From: UBA7328 sp002471345 | Lineage (GTDB): Bacteria; Bacteroidota; Bacteroidia; Chitinophagales; Saprospiraceae | Length of the DNA stretch: 28,118 bases | Direction: 5' to 3' | NCBI GenBank assembly: GCA_964011275.1 | Contig: CAXGOB010000063.1 | Location: 1 to 28,118, forward strand | Shown: one piece after another, positions 8,555 through 16,056 of the stretch | Layout of the letters: each line of letters begins with the position of its first letter | How positions within the stretch are numbered: the stretch's first letter is position 1 | The notes under the pieces: generated by a model | What the model was told of the DNA's origin: nothing | What the model saw: the letters and a program-made list of their open reading frames with translations, nothing else | Database searches by the model: none | Position numbers and translations under genes: made by a program

Positions 8555-8935
8555 ATGAAGAATTTCGTTACCATATTGTTTTCTGTTTTTTACTTGACCT
8601 TATCAGCAGGGGTGAACATAAATGTGCATTTATGCTCTAACAAATTGGTATCCTCTGAGAAAACAGATTGTAATAAAAATGGATGTTGTAGCAATGGTGA
8701 AACACAATCTTGCTGCACGGAAATAACATATGTCTTACAACTTGACAACGCCGAACAAATCTGTATAAATAGATCGGATTCTGAAAAAAGTATTGCAGAT
8801 CTAAATGCTGATTTAAGATTTGACTTTAATCTATTGGTGACAAATGAGGTAAAGCCTCTACTTTTCAAATTACTAGACACCAAATCATCTATTCCTCTCT
8901 ACACCATGTATTGTTCGCGTCTTCATTACGCATGA
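8555..8935 (+). CDS. Secreted Cys-rich HYC_CC_PP-like protein
   Basis: 126 residues from the ATG at 8555. I prefer this to the in-frame ATG at 8516 because a signal peptide (MKNFVTILFSVFYLTLSAG) begins there. The mature part shows VHLC at 24-27, where the family usually has HYC, then Cys39, the pair Cys44-Cys45 and the pair Cys53-Cys54 (SCCTE). The pattern fits the small Bacteroidota HYC_CC_PP proteins encoded beside metal transport genes. It heads a plus-strand operon with an HMA-domain protein and a TonB receptor, so a role in periplasmic or outer-membrane metal handling is likely. The metal cannot be told from sequence. Confidence 0.75.
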   Translation: MKNFVTILFSVFYLTLSAGVNINVHLCSNKLVSSEKTDCNKNGCCSNGETQSCCTEITYVLQLDNAEQICINRSDSEKSIADLNADLRFDFNLLVTNEVKPLLFKLLDTKSSIPLYTMYCSRLHYA

Positions 8936-9008
8936 TCACTATATCTAGTCTATAAAGACCTGAGTATAGTTAATCAACCCTTCATTTTTCATATAAAAAA
9001 TATCTGTA

Positions 9009-9359
9009 ATGAAATACTTACTTTTTCTATCCATTGTAATATTTAGTACTACATCTCTGGAGGCTCAAGTAAAAAATAACCAAATAGAAACGTCTGAATT
9101 TGAAGTAACCGGTGTGTGTAAGATGTGTAAAAAACGAATTGAAAATGCCGCGTTACAAAAAGGTGTAAAGTTCGCTAAATGGAATAAAGAAACTCAAATT
9201 CTAAAAGTAGTTTATAAGACGAATGATATAGACGAGATGGCAATTCACAAGGCTATCGCAGAAGTAGGGCACGACACTGAAAAGGTAAAAGCTTCGGATA
9301 AAAAATACAAGAAGTTACCTAAATGCTGTCGGTATAGAGATGGTGTAGAAGTTCATTAA
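9009..9359 (+). CDS. Secreted heavy-metal-associated (HMA) domain protein
   Basis: 116 residues. Signal peptide about 1-19 (cleavage near SLEAQ). The HMA fold follows with the metal-binding loop G-V-C-K-M-C at Cys37 and Cys40, then GVKFAKWNKETQILKVVY and HKAIAEVGHDTEKVKA, as in CopZ- and MerP-like domains. A second cysteine pair, Cys106-Cys107 in LPKCCRYRDG, is characteristic of the Bacteroidota secreted version. It should bind a soft metal ion, copper being the usual guess, in the periplasm and pass it to a partner. It ends 11 bp before the TonB receptor gene. Confidence 0.88.
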   Translation: MKYLLFLSIVIFSTTSLEAQVKNNQIETSEFEVTGVCKMCKKRIENAALQKGVKFAKWNKETQILKVVYKTNDIDEMAIHKAIAEVGHDTEKVKASDKKYKKLPKCCRYRDGVEVH

Positions 9360-9370
9360 ATAGTCCAACT

Positions 9371-11617
9371 ATGAAAAATAAAATTTTCTTATGTTGGCTA
9401 TTGCTCTTAAGTATAGTACATCTAGGAGCCCAATCGTCAACTGACAAAATAGTTGGAACCGTATATGAACTTTCATTAGACGGGGATCTTCTTCCACTGG
9501 TTGGAGCTAATGTACATTGGGTAGGAACTTCTGTAGGAACCAGCAGTGATACAGATGGAAACTTTGAACTCTTAAATACTGATGAAACGAAACATCTTGT
9601 AGTGAGCTTCATTGGTTATATGAGTGATACTCTTATAATTGAAGGGGATGAAAGTGTAGAAGTACTATTAGAGTCAAACGTTTCGCTTAGTGAAGTTGAA
9701 ATAAAATATCGTAAAAAGTCGACTGAAATCTCCTTCACTGACCCTTTGAAGATTGAAAAAATAGGTGAGGAAGAATTACTTAAAGCTGCCTGTTGTAATC
9801 TATCAGAGAGCTTTGAAACGAGTGCAAGTGTGGATGTTTCTTTTACCGATGCAGTCACAGGCACACGTCAGATACAGATGCTTGGTCTGGCGGGACCTTA
9901 TACCCTCATTACCCGAGAGAACATTCCTGATATCAGAGGCCTTTCAGCGATGTATGGTATGACCTTTGTGCCAGGCACCTGGATTGAAAGTATCCAATTG
10001 AATAAAGGTGCAGGATCTGTCCTTAATGGTTATGAAAGCATTGCTGGACAGATTAATGTAGAATTGCGCAAACCAGAAAATGCTGAACGTCTCTATCTGA
10101 ATCTTTATGCGAATGAAGGAGGTAGATTAGAGGCTAATGCTAACTGGGCACATCAGATCGGAGATGGGAAATGGTCTACAGCTGTATTACTTCATGGTAA
10201 AGATAATTCTATAAGACATGACCGAAATGATGATGGGTTCCTGGACAATCCATTGGGTAAGAATTTCATTGGCTTAAATCGTTGGAAATTTGTAGGGGAT
10301 GACGGAATAAGAGCACAATTTGGGATTAAGGCTACTTTCATAGATATGGTCGGTGGTGAGTTGGATTTTGAGCCATCGACTGATGCAGGAACCAAGAACC
10401 GTTGGGGGATGGATACCGATATACACCGTATGGAAGGATGGTTTAAGCTTGGTAAAATATATGTGGATTCACCATGGAAATCTGTTGCCTTGCAACTCAA
10501 TGCAGTAAGCCATAACCAGGACAGCTATTTTGGTACGAATGGTTATGAGGCATCGCAGCGTTCTCTTTATGCCAACTTTCTTTATCAAGATATATTAGGC
10601 AATACAAACCATTCATTCCGTACAGGGTTCAGCTTCCAATATGATGATTATGATGAAAGCCTGAATGAGACCTCGTTTGATCGAACAGAATCAGTACAAG
10701 GAGTTTTCGTAGAGTACGATTACTCGTGGTTAGATAAGTTTTCTTTGGTGCTCGGATTGAGAGGTGATTATCACAATCAGTTTGGGGGATTTCTGACCCC
10801 TCGATTTCATTTGCGATATGCCTTGAGTGACAATAGTGTTTTAAGAGCTAGTGCAGGAAGAGGTCAACGTACTGCAAATATCCTTGCTGAAAATAATGGA
10901 ATGCTTGCCAGCTCAAGAACTTTTATCATCCAAGGAGATGATAGTGATAAACCTTATGGGCTTAATCCAGAAGTAGCATGGAATTATGGGTTGAATTTTA
11001 CTCAATCTTTCCGAATGAATGCTCACGATGGGACGATTAGTTTGGACTTCTATAGGACACATTTCGAAAACCAAATAGTCATGGATTTGGATTCGAGTGC
11101 TCAATATGTATCATTTTACAATCTAAATGGAAAATCTTATTCCAATAGCGTACAGGCACAAGTCGATTATGAATTAGTGGAGCGTTTGGATTTGCGTTTT
11201 GTCTATCGATGGTTGGATGTGCGTACGACCTATAATGATGATTTGTTACAAAAACCGTTAGTTGCACCACATCGAGCATTCGCCAATATAGCCTATAGCA
11301 CGACTGATCTTTGGAAATTCGACTTGACTGTAAATTGGCAGAGTTCTAAGCGTATGCCAAATACTTCTACTAATCCTGTGGAGTATCAATTGGCATCAAG
11401 ATCACCAGACTTTGCTGTAGTGAACTTGCAAATCAGCAAATCTTGGCAGGAGCGTTTTGATGTTTACCTGGGGGTAGAGAATCTTTTTGGATACAGGCAA
11501 GACAATCCAATTCTATCCAGTGATCAGCCGTTTGGGGAGTATTTTGATAGCACGCTTATTTGGGGGCCAATTTTTGGCCGAAATACTTATGTAGGATTGA
11601 GATATAGGCTTAAGTAG
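9371..11617 (+). CDS. TonB-dependent outer-membrane receptor, probably metal-linked
   Basis: 748 residues. Signal peptide 1-20 (ending HLGAQ), then a CarboxypepD_reg-like domain at about 25-115 (GANVHWVGTSVGTSSDTDGN). The plug at about 130-235 contains AACCNLSESFE with Cys141-Cys142 and then TGTRQIQMLGLAGPYTLI. The rest is a beta-barrel closing with GLRYRLK. The Cys-Cys plug motif is typical of the receptor type found next to HMA and HYC_CC_PP proteins, so it likely imports or senses a metal or metal chelate with TonB-ExbBD energy. It is the last gene of the operon and is followed by a strong hairpin. Confidence 0.92.
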   Translation: MKNKIFLCWLLLLSIVHLGAQSSTDKIVGTVYELSLDGDLLPLVGANVHWVGTSVGTSSDTDGNFELLNTDETKHLVVSFIGYMSDTLIIEGDESVEVLLESNVSLSEVEIKYRKKSTEISFTDPLKIEKIGEEELLKAACCNLSESFETSASVDVSFTDAVTGTRQIQMLGLAGPYTLITRENIPDIRGLSAMYGMTFVPGTWIESIQLNKGAGSVLNGYESIAGQINVELRKPENAERLYLNLYANEGGRLEANANWAHQIGDGKWSTAVLLHGKDNSIRHDRNDDGFLDNPLGKNFIGLNRWKFVGDDGIRAQFGIKATFIDMVGGELDFEPSTDAGTKNRWGMDTDIHRMEGWFKLGKIYVDSPWKSVALQLNAVSHNQDSYFGTNGYEASQRSLYANFLYQDILGNTNHSFRTGFSFQYDDYDESLNETSFDRTESVQGVFVEYDYSWLDKFSLVLGLRGDYHNQFGGFLTPRFHLRYALSDNSVLRASAGRGQRTANILAENNGMLASSRTFIIQGDDSDKPYGLNPEVAWNYGLNFTQSFRMNAHDGTISLDFYRTHFENQIVMDLDSSAQYVSFYNLNGKSYSNSVQAQVDYELVERLDLRFVYRWLDVRTTYNDDLLQKPLVAPHRAFANIAYSTTDLWKFDLTVNWQSSKRMPNTSTNPVEYQLASRSPDFAVVNLQISKSWQERFDVYLGVENLFGYRQDNPILSSDQPFGEYFDSTLIWGPIFGRNTYVGLRYRLK

Positions 11618-11711
11618 GAATGAATTGAAGTATTCGTAATAGAGCTAATATGATTTGACTGAGCATAATAGCTGGTGGCATATATGCCAGTAACCCAAGG
11701 AATGATCACAC

Positions 11712-11750
11712 AAGAAGGGACATGTGAATTGACACTTGTCCCTTCTTTAT
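11712..11750 (+). terminator. Rho-independent-type terminator after the TonB receptor
   Basis: A 15-bp inverted repeat with one mismatch (11712-11726 and 11733-11747, AAGAAGGGACA pairing with TGTCCCTTCTT) encloses a 6-nt loop. It is followed on the plus strand by TTTATTAATT. It lies 95 bp after the receptor stop and between convergent genes. Confidence 0.8.
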
Positions 11751-11823
11751 TAATTAGACCTCATTCTTTTAGTCGTTGTAGTTACGAAGATATCTCATTA
11801 TGTAAGTTCTTAGTGTCTGACAT

Positions 11824-11847
11824 CGTCTACATTAACTTATGTAGACG
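11824..11847. repeat. Second short hairpin in the convergent gap
   Basis: A perfect 9-bp inverted repeat (CGTCTACAT and ATGTAGACG) with a 6-nt loop. There is no T run on either side, so it is not a clear terminator. The gap 11618-11927 holds this hairpin and the terminator and no gene I can support. Confidence 0.4.
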
Positions 11848-11927
11848 CGAATGGTCCTGGAATTACATAAAACGTTTCTTTATTTGAATCGTAATACCAT
11901 ATTTAGCAATGATAAATTTTGACCTTT

Positions 11928-12692
11928 TCACTCTTTTTCTAATTCATTTTCCAGCAGGTTGAGCACTTGGTTAGAGCTTGTAATTAAGCTATTGTAAAGT
12001 GCTTTTAAATTATCACTTTGGTCTCGACGAGCAATCATATGTGCCTCTAATGTTTTGTCAGCTATTAGCTTTTCCTGATCTATTTTAACAATTGACCTTG
12101 GGTCATCTTCATATTGATTTTTCACATAGTCCCATTTATTATTTTTTTGGAAAACATGAGGATAATGAGTGAATATATAGGGTTCGTATTTGTTTGCAAT
12201 TTGGTCATTTGAAATGAGTTCTCGGGCTTTTGTGCTTTTCACTAGGGCATAATAATTAATAACCGCCTCTTGTAATTCTGATTCTAAAAAGGGAATCTCA
12301 TTCGATTGTGAAATCGTTTCGATGGCATTCGTATTCGGTCTAAACTGAAGCTCTATCAATGATTTACTCAAAAATTTAGTGGTATTAGAATCATATGGAA
12401 TCAGTGTTTTAAAATACATTAAAAGGGAATCGGCATAATTGAAATTATCGATCATTCCAGCTTGCATTTGGTGTAGTATTATTTGGTCTTCTTTTAAATT
12501 TTGCTGGAGAATAAATAAGTGATTCTTAATTGAGTTATTTATCTTTTTCTCCTCATTCCAATTGTTAATCTGCAAAGCAATCAAAATACCAATCACCACA
12601 AGAGCGATCTCTCCAATCGCATAAAGGAGGTATTTTCTAGTACTACCAGTGTCGACCATTGATTTTCTGACTTTTCTTAGAAATGTGAGCAT
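11928..12692 (-). CDS. DUF6090 family membrane-anchored protein, intact copy
   Basis: 254 residues. The N-terminus is MLTFLRKVRKSMVDTGSTRK, then the standard helix at 25-43 and QINNWNE at 41-47. The periplasmic domain is Gln/Asn-rich in its first helix (HLFILQQNLKEDQIILHQMQ). The signature is a divergent form, NAIETISQSNEIPFLESELQ at 122-141, followed by AVINYY. A long C-terminal helix ends LLENELEKE. The copy is convergent with the metal operon. It has a perfect box and ATG and is the only undamaged copy in the stretch from 8.3 to 16 kb. Function unknown. Confidence 0.87.
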   Translation of the reverse strand: MLTFLRKVRKSMVDTGSTRKYLLYAIGEIALVVIGILIALQINNWNEEKKINNSIKNHLFILQQNLKEDQIILHQMQAGMIDNFNYADSLLMYFKTLIPYDSNTTKFLSKSLIELQFRPNTNAIETISQSNEIPFLESELQEAVINYYALVKSTKARELISNDQIANKYEPYIFTHYPHVFQKNNKWDYVKNQYEDDPRSIVKIDQEKLIADKTLEAHMIARRDQSDNLKALYNSLITSSNQVLNLLENELEKE

Positions 12693-12696
12693 TCAT

Positions 12697-12704
12697 TAAA
12701 GATA
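12697..12704 (-). promoter_or_regulatory. Promoter-like box TATCTTTA, 4 nt before ATG
   Basis: Exact box with spacer ATGA. The spacer itself contains an out-of-frame ATG. Confidence 0.6.
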
Positions 12705-12757
12705 GTAAACGGACGAGATATAGACGAGAATGGATCAGCAGTTATACTCAACGTTCG

Positions 12758-13499
12758 TTATGTTGATTCTATTAATTCAATAAGTCTGCTTGCATCTTTT
12801 TTCAGAATGTTGAGTACGCTCTGATTGGCTTGTATTGCAGACTTATACCAAGTGACTGAGACTTCAAGATGCTTATATAATTCAGAATTAGGGTTTTGTA
12901 ACCAAGCCCAATCTATATATTCAAGATTTCTTTGCTCAACTAACCGCATGACGATATTCTTTTGTTCTCGTGTTTGAGGAGCTAATTCGTAATCTGTAAA
13001 ATCTTGATTATCACGATTTACCTTTTCCAGTTCAAATTTTGCTAATTCATATTAATTATTAATTGAAGAGCTCAATGCGTTGTCCTTAATTTGGTACAGC
13101 AATCCTGTATTGATCATTTCAGTATATGAGCTTTCACGGACAGAAATATAGAAAAGTGACCCTCTTCCTGGAACATACTCATCAATCGAAGTTTTTTTTT
13201 GCCACTAAGCACTTCATCAAAGATATATTGACACTCCTCCAACCATTGATCATATATACTATCAATTTTATTGAATTTTTGAATGTCAAATCGAAGATCA
13301 TAGCTGAGTTTGATTAAAGATTCGGATACTTTGATTTTAGCTTTTTCCCGATCATTCCAATTATTGATTTGCAAGGCAATCAATATTCCCGTTACGACCA
13401 GGAGGATTTTATTAATGGCATAAAGCAAGTACTTTCGAGTAGAACTTGATACAATCAGTAAATGTCTAGAAGACTTATTTTTCTGAAGAATGTGAGCAT
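12758..13499 (-). pseudogene. DUF6090 copy with three or more inactivating lesions
   Basis: From the ATG at 13499 the frame reads MLTFFRKI and then meets an 8-bp insertion (13466-13473). Removing it restores RHLLIVSSSTRKYLLYAINK, then ILLVVTGILIALQINNWND. A second shift lies at or near a run of nine A at 13192-13200. Beyond it the true frame reads KTSIDEYVPGRGSLFYISVR, ESSYTEMINTGLLYQIKDNA and LSSSINN. There a TAA at 13054-13052 replaces a codon of the usual YY. Reading on gives YELAKFELEKVNRDNQDFTD and a tail ending RLIELIEST at 12758. It is clearly dead. The degenerate helix (NKILLVVTG) suggests it has been so for longer than its neighbours. Confidence 0.88.
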
Positions 13500-13503
13500 T
13501 TAG

Positions 13504-13511
13504 TAAATATA
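13504..13511 (-). promoter_or_regulatory. Box variant TATATTTA, 4 nt before ATG of a dead copy
   Basis: Close to both TATCTTTA and TATATTTG, spacer CTAA. It is preserved in front of the multiply broken copy 12758-13499. Confidence 0.5.
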
Positions 13512-13616
13512 AAACAAGTCGGGTTTAATTTAATAGGGGGTGAAAAGCAGCCCTTTCTTCGATACTATATTTTCATAAATGATGTGGCGACACCATTTTT
13601 GATTCCTTCAGAAGCG

Positions 13617-14387
13617 CTATTTATCCGCTAACTCATTTCTTATAAGCTCCGATAAATTTTGTGTAGAAGATATTAAGGGAATTATCCTTTTCTCTTGCTG
13701 ACGCATTGACCATATTCTTGATGTTATTGTATTTAAAATGAGCCCGAATCGATCACTATTTGTGTCATTTAAAAAACCTAAATCAGAATAGTCAAGCATA
13801 GTAGAATTCTCGAACAAATTATTCACAAAAGGATCATAGGTAATTAAAGAAGTTTGAATATCAAGTTCTCGAGTAAAAGATTGTTTCCACTCAACATCTG
13901 TCAAATACTTTTCTTTCATCTGCTCAAACCTTGTATAATGTTGGATAATTTCATTTCTTAATGAACTATTGGTTATCAACCGAAGAGTCCCATTGCTTAT
14001 CAAATCCTTATATGTTGTTTGTTGCAGGACGAAGGATTTGATGTGAGCCTCATTTAAAAAATGATTAACTGCATTTGATTTAAAGATTAATGAAGAATCT
14101 GATGCTAAAGTCTTAATCAAAATTTTGGCAGTTTCACTGTGATTATTCCAAACTTTTTTGGACTGTGAATGGTGAAGTTCATCATCGGATAAGTCCACTA
14201 ACATATTATTGAGATATTGCACCTCAAGAATGCGGTCTGTTCGATGTGAATTCCAACTATTCACTTGTAAAGCCAAGAGAATCCCAATCATGACAAGGAG
14301 TATTTCTCCAATTGCATAGATCAGGTACTTTCTGGTACTGCCAGATTCAATCAATGACTTCCTTATTTTTCAGAGGAATGTGAGCAT
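13617..14387 (-). pseudogene. DUF6090 copy with TGA at codon 6, otherwise complete
   Basis: The ATG at 14387 is in the standard place, but the frame reads M-L-T-F-L-stop (TGA at 14372-14370, where others have AGA or AGG). The same frame then continues unbroken for 250 codons: KIRKSLIESGSTRK, the helix (GEILLVMIGILLALQVNSWN), TTYKDLISNGTLRLITNSSL, and ends at 13617. The only available restart is a TTG at 14354, just before the helix (TTG-ATT-GAA-TCT). A protein made from there would lack ten basic residues but keep the rest. The intact downstream frame means the stop is recent, or a restart product is still used. Confidence 0.75.
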
Positions 14388-14391
14388 TCAA

Positions 14392-14399
14392 TGAAGATA
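14392..14399 (-). promoter_or_regulatory. Promoter-like box TATCTTCA, 4 nt before ATG
   Basis: Same variant as before 333-1124, spacer TTGA, ahead of the copy with TGA at codon 6. Confidence 0.55.
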
Positions 14400-14605
14400 A
14401 TAAAAGCATTTTTTGTCAAGAGTGATATTCTCTTTTAATCCTTTGCAGATAATAAATATCCGCATTCAGAATTCTCAGAACAAAAACTCAAAAACCTCTC
14501 ACGTAATCGCAAGATCAAATTTATAAAAAGGTCTAACCATGAACTATCTATCCTATTTGTTCTGGAATCAATAGAACTATAATTTGAAGATCATGCAATT
14601 CACAT

Positions 14606-14745
14606 ATTGAAATGAGGACAAGGCTATAGAAATTGTTAGTATCGACAATCTGATCACTACATCGAAGAATGGAGATTGTGGGAAGACAAGCTTCATTCAA
14701 TAAATTCATTTTGGCTTTATCTCATTACCGCTTGGCTGATTGACC
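14606..14745. repeat. Degenerate repeat copy A: 3' end of the DPP-IV gene plus its flank
   Basis: About 140 bp aligns with 15916-16056. On the minus strand it still reads VNQPSGNEIKPK-stop, against GNQQSGNEIKQ-stop at the end of the peptidase gene. The repeat lies in the 14388-14845 gap, which holds no intact gene. Confidence 0.65.
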
Positions 14746-14845
14746 TAGTGCAGTGTATAAATAGTTTGAATTCACTTTTTATAAGTGGCATTGTTTTAAG
14801 AACTAACTAGGTACTAAATAATGTTAAGCTAGTGAGTGATTCTAA

Positions 14846-15655
14846 TCAAAGTCTTTGCAAATAGTTCGCCACTGAATCAATCATCATTTGAGTCTTCTTT
14901 GGAGAATTGGTTCTGAATCGACCCAAACCAAAAGCAACTCCATATACATAATCTTTTAATATCGTTTCATATTCCTCTTTGTTCCCAAGCCTGTTGAAAA
15001 ATTCATCCGCAGTCATGTTCTGAATAATCGGTAATTTTTCCCTACTCATGAACTCTTGGTAATTGGATCTTACTACAGCGGCTATATCCTGAATATCTAG
15101 CATGGCAGTTTCATTCACATAGTGTGCAATTAATAATTCCCTTAAACTTAGATCTTCAATAAGCCCCAACTTCCCACTATTCACCATTTCACGGAAAGTA
15201 AAATCGGTGCGATCTACCTCTTGGCCTGCCCACAATTGTTTGGAATTAATTCCAAAAGTCTTGTTTAAAATACCTGGTATACTGTCACCAGAAGGATATG
15301 TTTTAATAGCGTTTAAGACAAATTCGCGTGGACGCTTTTGAAATAAGCTAACAAATTCTTCAGTGTTGACATCCATATATTCTAAAATATCGATGGCCAT
15401 TCTCACCTGGAAAGATCCCGAATTAACCGTTCTGTCCATTTCAAAAAGGTCAGTTTCAAGGTCAGCGACAATTCTTTGCAGATAATATTTCTCAAGATCT
15501 CTATCTTTTTTCCATCCATTCCAGTTATTGATCTGTAAGGCAATCAATATCCCGATCACGACCAAAGCAATCTCGCCAATAGCATAGGTCAGGTACTTTC
15601 GGGTTGAACCTGTTTGAATTAATGACTTTCTGATCTTTCTTAGGAAAGTGAATAT
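14846..15655 (-). pseudogene. DUF6090 copy, long-leader subtype, ATA in place of the start ATG
   Basis: An open frame of 269 codons reads I-F-T-F-L-R-K-I-R-K-S-L-I-Q-T-G, the standard helix and QINNWNGWKKDRDLEKYY. It then has FREMVNSGKLGLIEDLSLRE, EYETILKDYVYG and a tail ending DSVANYLQRL. The initiator is ATA at 15655-15653. The frame is open upstream through the TATCTTTA box to 15808, but those residues are not family-like. Between box and ATA the only near-cognate start is CTG (SLHDVSTLYR). The intact 269-codon frame argues that it is either recently silenced or uses a weak start. Length and motifs are otherwise normal. Confidence 0.65.
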
Positions 15656-15692
15656 ACGATATAGGGTGCTGACATCGTGCAGCGATCGTCTA

Positions 15693-15700
15693 TAAAGATA
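15693..15700 (-). promoter_or_regulatory. Promoter-like box TATCTTTA, 37 nt before the start position
   Basis: Exact box with the long 37-nt interval. The codon at the usual 4-nt position is CGA. The interval aligns in frame with that of 5110-5816. Confidence 0.55.
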
Positions 15701-15915
15701 GGAAAGGAAGATCAAATCACTCAAATCGTCTCCATAATAATCCCTTCTTCCAACTTCCGTACAATTGAAGTATTGGCAATAATGAGGTACAGAACCATAG
15801 CCCTGCACTCATTTTTATGGCTTTTTATCATAAGAGGGTTTTGTTAAATCCACACTGCCCGAGTTTAAAAGACTACAAATCTCTGATTCTATGATTAAAT
15901 CTAGTGATTGTTTTT

Positions 15916-16056
15916 TATGAAATAAGGACACGACTATTGGAATCGTCAGAATCAACTGTCCTATTTGGACATCGAATATTGGAGATTTTCGGTAAGATAT
16001 GCTTCCTCCAATTAACTCATTATTGCTTTATCTCATTACCACTTTGCTGATTGCCC
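15916..16056. repeat. Repeat copy B: 3' end of the DPP-IV gene plus its flank
   Basis: Overlaps the last 12 codons of the peptidase and the 104 bp after its stop. The partner is 14606-14745, in the same orientation, and the DUF6090 copy 14846-15655 lies between them. The rest of the 15656-16019 gap holds the upstream box of that copy and nothing else I can support. Confidence 0.65.

Noticed and set aside
11675..11887. 70-codon plus-strand open frame
   Set aside because: It runs through the terminator hairpin and the second inverted repeat and has no recognisable features, so it is not a credible gene.
13192..13200. Run of nine A as a phase-variation switch
   Set aside because: The same copy also has an 8-bp insertion and an internal TAA, so a change in run length could not restore a product.
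15656..15808. N-terminal extension of the copy 14846-15655 up to an ATG at 15808
   Set aside because: It would read straight through the TATCTTTA box, and its residues have no counterpart in other copies. The open frame there appears to be chance.
15979..16016. ATTGGAG...CTCCAAT inverted repeat after the DPP-IV gene as a terminator
   Set aside because: The stem is 7 bp with a loop of over 20 nt, no T run follows, and the pairing is not kept in the duplicate at 14606-14745.
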